Origin: Alicyclobacillaceae bacterium I2511
GTDB lineage: Bacteria; Bacillota; Bacilli; Alicyclobacillales; Alicyclobacillaceae
Length of the DNA stretch: 58,678 bases
Direction of reading: 5' to 3'
Assembly (NCBI GenBank): GCA_003584005.1
Contig: QXHL01000019.1
Span: 1-58,678 of the forward strand
A program made the position numbers and the translations under genes. Numbering within the stretch: the stretch's first letter is position 1; each line of letters opens with the position of its first letter. Of the stretch, positions 8,313 through 15,831 are shown piece after piece. The notes under the pieces are model-generated. The model worked only from the letters and a program-made list of their open reading frames with translations, was not told where the DNA came from and ran no database searches.

Positions 8313-9631
8313 TCCTGCTGTGTTTCCCTTACAGATTCTGCCAACAGGTCTAAACCCTGTTTCAGTTCCTCCGCCGGGATGTTCAAAGGTGTCAACAGCC
8401 GAATGACGTTGTTGTATACCCCCGCCTTTACCGTCAACAGTCCTTTTGCCAAGGCCTTGTGGCTGACTGAGGCGACAAACTCGGGGTAGGGTTCCCGAGA
8501 CTCTCTATCTTTGACAAACTCCATGGCTACCATGGCCCCCTGTCCTCGGACATCGCCGATGGCCGGAATCTCATTTTGCAAGGCACGGAGATAGTTCATG
8601 CTGGTTTCTCCCACCTGTTTTGCACGTTGAGAGATTTGGTCCCGCTCCATGATTTCCAGCACTTTCAGAGCTGCTGCTGCAGACACCGGGTTCCCGCCAA
8701 AGGTCCCCCCTAACCCTCCCACCTCTGTAGCATCCATTATCTGAGCCTTCCCCACCACGGCAGAAATGGGCAGGCCACCCCCCAAGGACTTCGCCATCAC
8801 AATGATGTCTGGGTCCAGGTGATTGTAATGTTCCACGGCAAACATTTCACCAGTGCGGCCAAAACCGGTTTGAATTTCATCCGCAATAAACACAATCCCT
8901 TTTTCGCGGCAGATTTCCCGAATCCGTGGCAGGTAATCAGGCGGTGGCACCACAAAGCCACCCTCGCCCTGCACGGGTTCCACAATCAGTGCGGCCACAT
9001 TGTGTGCATCCACATAGGTGTCAAACGCACTTTCCAAGGCCTGGACACAATCTCTGGCACAAGTCTCGGGGCTTTCCCCAAAGGGGCAGTGATAGCAATT
9101 GGCGTAGGGTAGCCGGTACACCTCCGGCACAAACGGACCAAACCCGGCCTTGTAGGGGTGCACTTTACTGGTTAGTGACATGCCCAGGTTGGTGCGACCG
9201 TGAAAGGCGGACTCAAAGGCGAGGACCGCACTGCGACCGGTGTAACTTCGCGCGATTTTAACTGCATTTTCCACCGCCTCAACCCCACTGTTGGCCAACA
9301 ACGCCTTGGTTTCACCAGCAATGGGTGCCAAATTGCACAGGGCCTCCACCAAATCCAGGTAGGGTTCATTAAGGGTCACATGGACACAGGTGTGAATCAA
9401 CTTCCCAGCCTGTTCTCTAATGGCCTCTACCACTTCTGGATGGGTGCTGCCCACATTCAAACAGCCAATTCCACCAGCAAAATCAATGTACTCCTTGCCG
9501 CTGTCATCCCACATTTTTGCACCCTGTGAACGGGTAATGCAGACTGGATTCTGAATTGAAATCCCCTTGGCCATATAGCGACGGCGTTTCTCTTCTGGTG
9601 ACAGGATTACACTGGATTGATTGACGGACAT
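8303..9631 (-). CDS. gabT: 4-aminobutyrate aminotransferase-like, class III PLP enzyme
   Basis: A full-length 442-residue class III aminotransferase, cytosolic, moving an amino group from an omega-amino acid such as GABA to 2-oxoglutarate. Seen: NSGVEAVENAVKIAR for phosphate binding, SAFHGRT, VEPVQGEGG, the PLP-aspartate in IADEIQTGFGRTG (Asp251) and the Schiff-base lysine in VMAKSLGGGLP (Lys281). A cysteine-bearing loop near 179-195 is common in GabT of Bacillus and actinobacteria. GGAGGG precedes the ATG. Its sigma-54 promoter and the divergent activator mirror the gab cluster of the Bacillus cereus group. A second class III aminotransferase is encoded 12 kb away. Confidence 0.85.
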   Translation of the reverse strand: MSVNQSSVILSPEEKRRRYMAKGISIQNPVCITRSQGAKMWDDSGKEYIDFAGGIGCLNVGSTHPEVVEAIREQAGKLIHTCVHVTLNEPYLDLVEALCNLAPIAGETKALLANSGVEAVENAVKIARSYTGRSAVLAFESAFHGRTNLGMSLTSKVHPYKAGFGPFVPEVYRLPYANCYHCPFGESPETCARDCVQALESAFDTYVDAHNVAALIVEPVQGEGGFVVPPPDYLPRIREICREKGIVFIADEIQTGFGRTGEMFAVEHYNHLDPDIIVMAKSLGGGLPISAVVGKAQIMDATEVGGLGGTFGGNPVSAAAALKVLEIMERDQISQRAKQVGETSMNYLRALQNEIPAIGDVRGQGAMVAMEFVKDRESREPYPEFVASVSHKALAKGLLTVKAGVYNNVIRLLTPLNIPAEELKQGLDLLAESVRETQQELG

Positions 9632-9661
9632 GAAACTCCCTCCTTCATTTCTAAAAAATAA

Positions 9662-9678
9662 AGCAAGTTTTATGCCAA
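9662..9678 (-). promoter_or_regulatory. Sigma-54 (-24/-12) promoter of gabT
   Basis: On the minus strand the site reads TTGGCATAAAACTTGCT, matching TTGGCAC-N5-TTGCT with one change in the -24 element. GG and GC are 10 bases apart, as required. Predicted transcription starts about 20 bases before the gabT ATG. Confidence 0.85.
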
Positions 9679-9725
9679 CTTCAACCCCGGCGCCTATTCA
9701 GCACAGGCTCAGCGTTTGCAGACAA

Positions 9726-9754
9726 TTCACACTCATAAAAATCCGTGTTATGAT
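9726..9754 (+). promoter_or_regulatory. Sigma-A promoter of the activator gene
   Basis: TTCACA (9726-9731), a 17-base spacer, then TATGAT (9749-9754), directed at the activator gene that starts at 9820. Confidence 0.65.
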
Positions 9755-9819
9755 GAAAACGATTCATATAAAACTCATTTAATTCATTATTGCATTAATA
9801 AGTGAGGTGGCCAACGCAG

Positions 9820-11556
9820 GTGAGTGTGTCCTCCATCACCCAAGTATTGTGGAATTTAGATACTCCTGTGTTTTTGGTTAATCCGTCAGGCATAGTTTCC
9901 TGGATGAACCGCACGGCTGAAGATAAAATTTCGGCCCATTTGGTAAACCAATCCTGGCAACAGGCCTACCTCAACCTGCCCGTTGAATTCGCTTACCGAT
10001 TTCACAGGAATGTACCGAGGGACAAGTGGTTATTGGTGGAATGTCTCCCCCAGGACAACCCTGATGGACTGGAAAGTTGCCAGGAACTACGAGATCGCAA
10101 CGAGGAGCTAGAGGCCATCTATCACTCCACTCTTGACGAGTGGTACGTGTGCGATGCCGCGGGAACAACCTTGAGCGTCAGCCCCTCGGCCCAGCAGCTA
10201 TATGGTGTGAACCCAGAAGAATTGGTGGGGAAATCGGTGTTCGATTTGGAAAAATCCAAGGTCTTTTCGCCTTCCGTAACCGCCATGGTCTTACGCCACC
10301 AATCAACACAAACGATTTTGCAAACCACACACACGGGACGACGCCTGTTGGTGACAGGCCACCCTCTGCGTGATGCAGAGGGACAAATTTATAAAATCGT
10401 TTCACACTCCAAAGATGTCTCAGACATAACGTGGCTGTCCAGCCAGCCCGTCCAAAAAGGTGCCGTCACCGGTACTAAAACTCCTCCCTCCACAGGGGGC
10501 GGAGAGGGAGGAGAAGAACTTCCCTGGGTTGTCGCCAGTCCACAGATGCAGTCTTGCGTCAACCTGGCCATGAAGGCAGCCCGTCGAGATGTAACAGTGC
10601 TTTTGTTAGGGGAATCAGGGGTGGGGAAAAACCGTCTTGCCCACTTGATTCACCAGCACAGCCCACGGGCCGGGGGGCCCCTGGTGGAGGTCAACTGTGC
10701 CGCATTGCCAGAGAACTTAGTGGAAAGCGAATTGTTTGGATATCAAGGGGGAGCCTTCACTGGAGCTCGCCGCGAGGGCAAACCGGGTAAGGTGGAAACA
10801 GCTCACGGCGGCACTTTGTTTCTTAATGAAGTGGGGGAGTTGCCCCTGAGTGTTCAGGCCAAACTGCTGGATTTGCTACAGACTCACACTTTCACCCGCA
10901 TTGGTGCAGTACAACCTACGCGCGTAAACATCCGGGTGATGGCTGCCACCAATCGGGACCTTGGTGCGATGGTGACCTCCGGCCAGTTTCGGAGTGACTT
11001 GTATTACCGCTTGCACGTGGTGCCAGTCTGGATTCCGCCCCTACGTCAGCGACAAGCGGAAATCCCGGCCTTGGCGCAAACTCTATGGTCTACCCTGTGG
11101 CAAGGGGAACCCCAGCCAACCTTGTCCCCACAGGTCCTAGCCGTGCTCTGCCAATACCCCTGGCCTGGCAACATTCGCGAACTTGAAAATGTGTTACAGC
11201 ACCTGTGGGTCACCGCTGACCCCCCACAGGTTACGCTTGCACAACTACCCCAAAATCTGTTTGGTCCGTTAGGGGAGTCTGTACCGTCATCCCATGTGAC
11301 CCCTTTTGGGCCCGCGGTGTGTGACAGAAGTGGGCCCACGGTCTCAGAGACCCCCCCTCAACTCGCCACTGTCAATCTGCGGGAAGAGGTGCGCAAACTG
11401 GAGGCACACTGGTATCGCTGGGCTGCCAACAAGTGTGACAGCACCTATGAGATTGCCCACAAACTGCAGGTCAGTCAGCCCACGGCGGTACGCAAATTGC
11501 ATCAGTTTGGCCTGGCGACAAAGGGGAATCGTGAATCCCCCGCGACGCACCCGTAG
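9820..11556 (+). CDS. Sigma-54-dependent activator with PAS sensor domain (GabR-type)
   Basis: About 578 residues. Layout: an N-terminal PAS-like sensor, a second PAS domain (about 95-205, with EELEAIYHSTLDEWYVCDAAG), an AAA+ domain (about 235-460) and a C-terminal helix-turn-helix (EIAHKLQVSQPTAVRKLHQFG). The AAA+ domain has Walker A GESGVGKN and the sigma-54 contact loop GAFTGA. The Walker B reads GTLFLNEVGELP, where most relatives have D in place of N. Start: GTG at 9820 with GAGGTGG nine bases upstream is preferred over GTG at 9802, which has no ribosome site. It is divergent from gabT and its sigma-54 promoter and most likely activates that operon. The C-terminal helix-turn-helix resembles TyrR-type rather than Fis-type domains. 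Confidence 0.85.
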   Translation: MSVSSITQVLWNLDTPVFLVNPSGIVSWMNRTAEDKISAHLVNQSWQQAYLNLPVEFAYRFHRNVPRDKWLLVECLPQDNPDGLESCQELRDRNEELEAIYHSTLDEWYVCDAAGTTLSVSPSAQQLYGVNPEELVGKSVFDLEKSKVFSPSVTAMVLRHQSTQTILQTTHTGRRLLVTGHPLRDAEGQIYKIVSHSKDVSDITWLSSQPVQKGAVTGTKTPPSTGGGEGGEELPWVVASPQMQSCVNLAMKAARRDVTVLLLGESGVGKNRLAHLIHQHSPRAGGPLVEVNCAALPENLVESELFGYQGGAFTGARREGKPGKVETAHGGTLFLNEVGELPLSVQAKLLDLLQTHTFTRIGAVQPTRVNIRVMAATNRDLGAMVTSGQFRSDLYYRLHVVPVWIPPLRQRQAEIPALAQTLWSTLWQGEPQPTLSPQVLAVLCQYPWPGNIRELENVLQHLWVTADPPQVTLAQLPQNLFGPLGESVPSSHVTPFGPAVCDRSGPTVSETPPQLATVNLREEVRKLEAHWYRWAANKCDSTYEIAHKLQVSQPTAVRKLHQFGLATKGNRESPATHP

Positions 11557-12274
11557 TCGCCGGGTGTGACGAATCGGTTGCGGCGGTCAAGTCATTATGC
11601 CAGCGTTTTGTGACATACTGACGCCGCAACCATGCAGCCACCTCCCCCGCCCCTGCCGCTCCCGTGCCACCAAACAGGTTTGTGAACAAAAAGGGACGGT
11701 CTCCCCGCATCTGTCGGGCATCCCGAGCCATCCCCGCCAGACTGGCCCCCACCCTGTGCGCAAGGTCCAATTTATTGATAATCAACAGGTCAGAAGTACA
11801 AACCCCGGGGCCACCCTGGCGGGGAGTGTGCTCTCCTTGACCCGTGTCAATCATGTAGATGCTCAAGTCTACGAGTCGTGGACTGACCATCCCGGTCCGG
11901 TTATCTGCCCCACCCTCAATCAAAATGATGTCCAAATCTGGGAAGCGGCGCTCCAACTGTGCCGCAACACCCAGATTAAGGACAGTGCTGTCCCGAGTTT
12001 GACCCCTCGGAGTAACCCCTGTTTCAATACCGGTAATTCGTTCCTTTGGTAATACCCCTGTTTCTCTCAACTTCTTCGCATCCACAGTGCTGACCAATCC
12101 ATTGGTAACTACCGCCAGACTAAACTCCTCTTTCAATGCCCACCCTAATTTCTCTACCAGCGACGTCTTGCCACAACCCACAGGCCCTGAAACAGATACC
12201 CGTAGGGCCCGATCTTTTTGATCAAAAAATCCCCACCTGCGCATCCGCCACAATCCCCAATCTGTGCTACTCAT
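11471..12274 (-). CDS. UreG-like GTPase (SIMIBI class), no urease nearby
   Basis: 267 residues with P-loop GPVGCGKT (30-37), EGGADNRTGMVSP, a guanine-specificity NKLD in LLIINKLDLA, and a UreG-like core. UreG is the GTPase that drives nickel insertion into urease. Here the nickel-binding Cys-Pro-His of UreG is replaced: GIETGVTPRGQTRD stands where ETGGCPHTAIRED is usual. About 50 extra C-terminal residues, rich in Ser, Thr and Pro, overlap the 3' end of the convergent activator gene by 86 bases. No ureABC or other urease accessory gene is present. It may serve another nickel enzyme or have lost that role. GGGAGG eight bases before ATG supports the start. Confidence 0.75.
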   Translation of the reverse strand: MSSTDWGLWRMRRWGFFDQKDRALRVSVSGPVGCGKTSLVEKLGWALKEEFSLAVVTNGLVSTVDAKKLRETGVLPKERITGIETGVTPRGQTRDSTVLNLGVAAQLERRFPDLDIILIEGGADNRTGMVSPRLVDLSIYMIDTGQGEHTPRQGGPGVCTSDLLIINKLDLAHRVGASLAGMARDARQMRGDRPFLFTNLFGGTGAAGAGEVAAWLRRQYVTKRWHNDLTAATDSSHPATTGASRGIHDSPLSPGQTDAICVPPWAD

Positions 12275-12563
12275 TTTTCATTCCTCCCAGCAAACTGTGA
12301 AAATTGTGAAATGACAAGGTTTTCTTAGAATACGTCTGCACAATTTAGCGTTATTATTGAATAATGTTATGTTATATAACACGCTTATGCTTTTAGTCCT
12401 TGAATTTATGGCTATTCTACCGTTATCAGCGCAGTATGGCAACGGAGTTTGTCATGTTTCATTACATTCGGGGCTGTAATATTAACGTTTTTCATAGGTA
12501 AGTGGTTTCGGCTGCTTTTGGGAGTTTTCACGGGTTTGTCCAAGGAGACCCTTTCCCCAGGAG

Positions 12564-12590
12564 AGGCAATCGGCAATCGCCGATATTGCC
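12564..12590. repeat. Inverted repeat in the noncoding stretch
   Basis: GGCAATCGGC and GCCGATATTGCC flank a 4-base loop, with a two-base bulge in the right arm. There is no T-run and no adjacent gene, so its role is unknown. Confidence 0.5.
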
Positions 12591-12727
12591 CGAATCACGA
12601 GGATAAGCACTAGTTTGAGACTGTCGATTCATTGGGTTTCGTAGAACAAACACATTCCATATTGGGGTTTCTTCTGCAAATTATACTCTCCAACTAAGAT
12701 TCTCTTGGGAACTGATTCGCCGCTCTC

Positions 12728-12918
12728 AAATAAGGGACCACAGGTCTCTTATAGGCTTTTTCAAGCCACTTTTCGCATAAATAGACGTTCGCCAGGCCCT
12801 TATTTCAGCAAATTTGGTGCAATCACGATGGGGTAACGTGAAATAGGCGATTTTCACGCCCTTATATGCGTTTCATCGCTCGATATTTGATGATTTAGCG
12901 ACTGGGGGACCCTTATTT
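12728..12918. repeat. Dispersed CCCTTATTT-type repeats at regular spacing
   Basis: CTTAT cores occur at 12748, 12799, 12861 and 12912 with intervals of 51, 62 and 51 bases. Three carry CCCTTATTT or CCCTTATAT. An inverted copy, AAATAAGGG, lies at 12728-12736. Flanking words such as CTATTT recur at similar offsets, which suggests degenerate tandem units. Confidence 0.45.
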
Positions 12919-13124
12919 CCAGAACCGTAAAAGTCGCTTCCCTGCTCTCCCTCCCGAGGACAGGGTAGAACTGAGGTCCCGCAAAGAAAATCAGGGCTCT
13001 GCCCCGCTTGTTCCCGGCCTGTGCTTCCGGCCTAGAGGATTTTACGTAAAATGGATGATGCACATTTTCATCCTTAGTGATAACCACTAGGCCATGTGAA
13101 TTTCGGTAAGATTCCCCTGAGTGA

Positions 13125-13153
13125 TTGACACTTTGAGCATGTTGTACTAATAT
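13125..13153 (+). promoter_or_regulatory. Sigma-A promoter of the YceI gene
   Basis: TTGACA (13125-13130), 17 bases, TAATAT (13148-13153). This is one of the best sigma-A matches in the window and points at the gene starting at 13237. Confidence 0.8.
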
Positions 13154-13174
13154 TAAATAAGTAACTAATATTAA
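13146..13174. promoter_or_regulatory. Duplicated ACTAATATTAA, possible operator
   Basis: ACTAATATTAA occurs at 13146-13156 and again at 13164-13174, 18 bases apart, each with the palindromic core TAATATTA. The first copy overlaps the -10 box, which is where a repressor of the MarR or HxlR type would bind. Confidence 0.45.
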
Positions 13175-13236
13175 GTTCAAATAATATGTGAGCTGGGGCG
13201 TACAAGAACCACAGACCCCGCAAGGAGGCAGGTTAC

Positions 13237-13773
13237 TTGGCAAGAGAATGGGTGATTGACCCGGTACATTCAGAGGTTGAGTTTTCCGTCAAACACATGA
13301 TGATTGCAAATGTAAAAGGGAGGTTTGAGAAATTCAGCGGGGTCATTACTGGAGACCCTGAGAATTGGGAGCAGGGGGCCGTACAGGTCACCATCGATGC
13401 CAACAGCATCCACACTCGGGATGAACAGCGAGATACCCACCTGCGTTCCAGCGACTTTTTCGACGTACAGCAGTTTCCGGATTTCCAATTCACCAGTCAG
13501 ACGATTCGCAACAAGGAAAACGGCAGCTATATGATTGAGGGTCCATTGACCCTGCACGGTGTCACCAAATCGATAATTCTGCAGGCTACTTTTGAGGGCC
13601 AAATTCGAGACCCTTACGGCAATGACCGAATCTCATTTTCTGCGGATACAGCACTCAATCGTAAAGACTTTGGTTTAAACTGGAACTCCCTCTTGGAGGC
13701 TGGCGGCGTCATGGTGGGTGACGCCGTAAAAATCAGTCTTGCAATTGAAGCTTATTCTCCCGTGCAGGCGTAA
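13237..13773 (+). CDS. YceI-family lipocalin-fold protein
   Basis: A 178-residue protein covering the whole YceI domain. YceI proteins form a beta-barrel that binds isoprenoid or amphiphilic ligands and often respond to stress. Seen: the opening WVIDPVHSEVEFSVKHM, the middle HLRSSDFFDVQQFPDFQF and LTLHGVTKSI, and the closing FSADTALNRKDFGLNWN, all conserved. It has no signal peptide, so it is probably cytosolic. Start: TTG at 13237 with AAGGAGG eight bases upstream; no better start exists. The strong promoter and duplicated operator suggest a regulated gene. It converges on aspartokinase with only 38 bases between them. Confidence 0.88.
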   Translation: MAREWVIDPVHSEVEFSVKHMMIANVKGRFEKFSGVITGDPENWEQGAVQVTIDANSIHTRDEQRDTHLRSSDFFDVQQFPDFQFTSQTIRNKENGSYMIEGPLTLHGVTKSIILQATFEGQIRDPYGNDRISFSADTALNRKDFGLNWNSLLEAGGVMVGDAVKISLAIEAYSPVQA

Positions 13774-13811
13774 CCTTGCAAAATTACATCCCTGCCCTGT
13801 CCCCGCCCGGC

Positions 13812-15122
13812 TCAACGAGCAGCCGGCACAGGGACAGGGTCTTTTGTGGATAAAACTCGTCGTACAAAAGGGACTTGCGATTTGGAGGTTTTTTGTGTGT
13901 GCACAACAAAGGTCTGGTGCAAAATTCCTAGCGCCGCCTGCAGGTGACGCTGTTCCACCAAACACCACACCCCATCACGGATGTCCCCCAACTGCAGCAC
14001 TGGAATTTGTGCCTCTCCAAGGGTGGACAATAACCCTGCCTGCACGTGTGGGTGGTGTTGAATGCCCTCACCCACCACTGTCACTCGAGCGCAGGGCACC
14101 TCCCCATAGAGGGTGCAACCCTCTGCCTGCATCACCTGCAAGGCTCGGGCCCAGTCGGATTCAGACAGGGTGCAAGTTACTCGCTGTTCGTGCATGGCCA
14201 CCCCCTCAAGACCAATTTTCTCGCGTGACAGTGCAAATAATACCTCGGACAAAGTTCCCTGTGGATTGCCAAATTCCACATGTATCAGCCGATCCCGTTG
14301 GGCCACACCAGTAAAGGTGGGATTTGTTGGGGTTCTCGCCTCCAACGAAACGGATCGGGCCACCAAGGTGCCCTCCTCATCACTGAAATTGCTGCGCACC
14401 CGCACAGACAGTCCATGGGCCATTGCCAAGGCCACAGCACGGGGATGCAGAACCTTCGCCCCTTCTTGCGCCAAGGCGTGGCACTGTGCGTAAGAAATTC
14501 GCGGCAAACACAGGGCCTGCGGAACCATCTGTGGATCTGCGGTCATCACACCGGGTACGTCTGTAAAGATGTCTACAGTCTGTGCTTGTAGGGCCACTCC
14601 CAAGGCCACCGCTGTCGTATCGCTTCCACCTCGGCCTAAGGTGGTAATTTCGCCCTCTGAAGTCATCCCTTGAAAACCAGCCACTACAGGTATCTCCCCC
14701 TGCGTGAGCGCGTTTTGTAAGGCCTCCGGATGGACCCGAAGAATTCGAGCATCTCCGAAGTGCCCATCGGTGGTGACACCGGCCTGGCCGCCCCCGAAAA
14801 CACGGGCTGGATGGCCAGACTCACGCAATAATGAGGCAAATACTGTGGCACTCACCAATTCTCCGCAGGACATCAGCAAGTCCCTATCCCTGGCGAACGC
14901 CGCCGAATTCACCGGGGCCGTCATCGGCGTCATCGCCGCGGACGTCAGCAAGTCTAGCAGGGTGTCTGTCGCATATGGATCACCGTGGCGCCCCATGGCG
15001 GAAACCACCACCACCACTTGCTGCTGTGCCTCAACAGCCTGTTCTACATGCCGCACCGCGGCCATGCGGCCCTCGGACGTGGCCAGAGAACTGCCCCCGA
15101 ACTTTTGGATGCAAACCTGCAT
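13812..15122 (-). CDS. Aspartate kinase with C-terminal ACT domains
   Basis: 436 residues. It phosphorylates L-aspartate, the first step toward lysine, threonine, methionine and diaminopimelate. Seen: the KFGGSSLA start motif, GFQGMTSEGEITTLGRGGSD in the catalytic core, FTDVPGVMTADP, and two ACT-type regulatory segments in the last 150 residues, implying feedback control by an end product. The C-terminal tail (about 30 residues, TSKSQVPFVRRVLSTKDPVP) is not part of the fold. The ribosome site GAGGGGAG lies rather far (about 12 bases) from the ATG, but the N-terminal motif fixes the start. It lies downstream of pheB, separated by a tandem repeat, so both may be co-transcribed. Which isozyme class it belongs to cannot be told. 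Confidence 0.88.
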   Translation of the reverse strand: MQVCIQKFGGSSLATSEGRMAAVRHVEQAVEAQQQVVVVVSAMGRHGDPYATDTLLDLLTSAAMTPMTAPVNSAAFARDRDLLMSCGELVSATVFASLLRESGHPARVFGGGQAGVTTDGHFGDARILRVHPEALQNALTQGEIPVVAGFQGMTSEGEITTLGRGGSDTTAVALGVALQAQTVDIFTDVPGVMTADPQMVPQALCLPRISYAQCHALAQEGAKVLHPRAVALAMAHGLSVRVRSNFSDEEGTLVARSVSLEARTPTNPTFTGVAQRDRLIHVEFGNPQGTLSEVLFALSREKIGLEGVAMHEQRVTCTLSESDWARALQVMQAEGCTLYGEVPCARVTVVGEGIQHHPHVQAGLLSTLGEAQIPVLQLGDIRDGVWCLVEQRHLQAALGILHQTFVVHTQKTSKSQVPFVRRVLSTKDPVPVPAAR

Positions 15123-15140
15123 GGTCTGACACTCTCCCCT

Positions 15141-15234
15141 CTATATCTAACCCAGCTTATCTAAATCCCCAGCCCAGTAGTTTATCTAATCCCCTCTGGC
15201 CCACCAGCTTATCTGGTCACCCCTGGCCCACCAG
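15141..15234. repeat. Tandem repeat of about 27 bases across the pheB end
   Basis: Units at 15208-15234 (27 bases), 15181-15207 (27), 15156-15180 (25) and a partial unit at 15141-15155. On the minus strand units begin CTGGTGGGCCAG or a variant and end AGATAA(G/A). The first unit encodes the last residues of PheB (LVGQG) and its stop codon; the rest fills the gap to aspartokinase. Confidence 0.8.
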
Positions 15235-15657
15235 GTTGACCTGTTCCACCCCGCTGACATTGCGCAAAGCTGTCCACACAGTGTCAAAAGAATGCTCAAT
15301 TTCGTGTGTATCCAGGGATACAATGACCGTGGCCACACCCTGCAGGGGCAGGGACTGGTTGATGGTGAGAATGTTCGCGTGAAAAACGGCCAAGGTGTTT
15401 AACACTTCTGACAGAACCCCCGGTGTGTGCTGTAAAGTCAACGCTAAGGTGACAATCTGCCCTTGCACCGCAGAATAAAAGGGCCGCACGACATCCTTGT
15501 ATTTATAGTATGCACTGCGGGAAATTCCGACTTGCTTTGCGGCCTGAGCCACATTCAAGGACGGCTGGCGCTGTAGCAATTCCGTAACCTCCACGGTTTT
15601 GCGGATGACCTCTGGAATATGAGACTTGCGGATGAGGTAGTAAGGGTCATCAGGCAC
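15217..15657 (-). CDS. pheB: ACT-domain protein PheB (UPF0735)
   Basis: 146 residues, the same size as Bacillus PheB. The N-terminal half has YYLIRKSHIPEVIRKTVEV and a helix-turn-helix-like AAKQVGISRSAYYKYKD; the C-terminal half is an ACT domain (TLALTLQHTPGVLSEVLNTL). The family is conserved near phenylalanine and threonine genes; its exact role is unsettled, and regulation by an aromatic amino acid is usually assumed. Start: GTG at 15655-15657 with AAGGAG six bases upstream, rather than the longer frame that begins at 15708. The C terminus (LVGQG) and stop lie inside a tandem repeat that extends to aspartokinase, its probable operon partner. Confidence 0.85.
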   Translation of the reverse strand: MPDDPYYLIRKSHIPEVIRKTVEVTELLQRQPSLNVAQAAKQVGISRSAYYKYKDVVRPFYSAVQGQIVTLALTLQHTPGVLSEVLNTLAVFHANILTINQSLPLQGVATVIVSLDTHEIEHSFDTVWTALRNVSGVEQVNLVGQG

Positions 15658-15752
15658 TTGAGTCTCCTTTTCTTCCACGATATGGATTTTCAGACGCCAG
15701 GTCCACACCGCAAGAACATTTGTTTTTTTAGAGAGAACAGTCTGGGTATAGA

Positions 15753-15786
15753 ATAGCCCCTTTCCACATCAGTGGCAAGGGGCTAT
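15753..15786. terminator. Hairpin between SGNH hydrolase and pheB
   Basis: ATAGCCCCTT (15753-15762) pairs with AAGGGGCTAT (15777-15786), with an inner CCAC/GTGG stem. T-runs lie close by on the right of the plus strand and on the far left, so it may work in either direction. It most likely ends the SGNH hydrolase transcript. Confidence 0.65.
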
Positions 15787-15831
15787 ATTCACAATTTTTT
15801 TCGTGCACTCCCCGCAAGCTTCGTTGAAACA

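Larger units (their letters stand above)
12275..13124. other. Noncoding stretch with repeats and a possible decayed insertion sequence
   Basis: About 850 bases with no gene that combines a start, a ribosome site and a plausible protein. All frames are broken by stops. Scattered translated fragments around 12480-12760 have a transposase-like feel across frame changes, but I cannot name a family. The stretch also carries an inverted repeat and four copies of a CCCTTATTT-like motif listed separately. Confidence 0.5.

Noticed and set aside
9751-9766. TGAAAACG-ATTCA as a catabolite-response element near the activator promoter
   Set aside because: The centre matches but the two halves are one base too close and the last bases do not fit the consensus.
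11471-12274. Calling this a urease operon
   Set aside because: Only a UreG-like gene is present, without its nickel motif, and no urease structural or accessory gene lies nearby.
12390-12540. A short plus-strand frame beginning at the ATG near 12387
   Set aside because: It is about 30 codons with no ribosome site, in a stretch broken by stops in all frames.
15141-15234. The 27-base array as a CRISPR
   Set aside because: The copies are directly joined with no unique spacers and begin inside a coding sequence.
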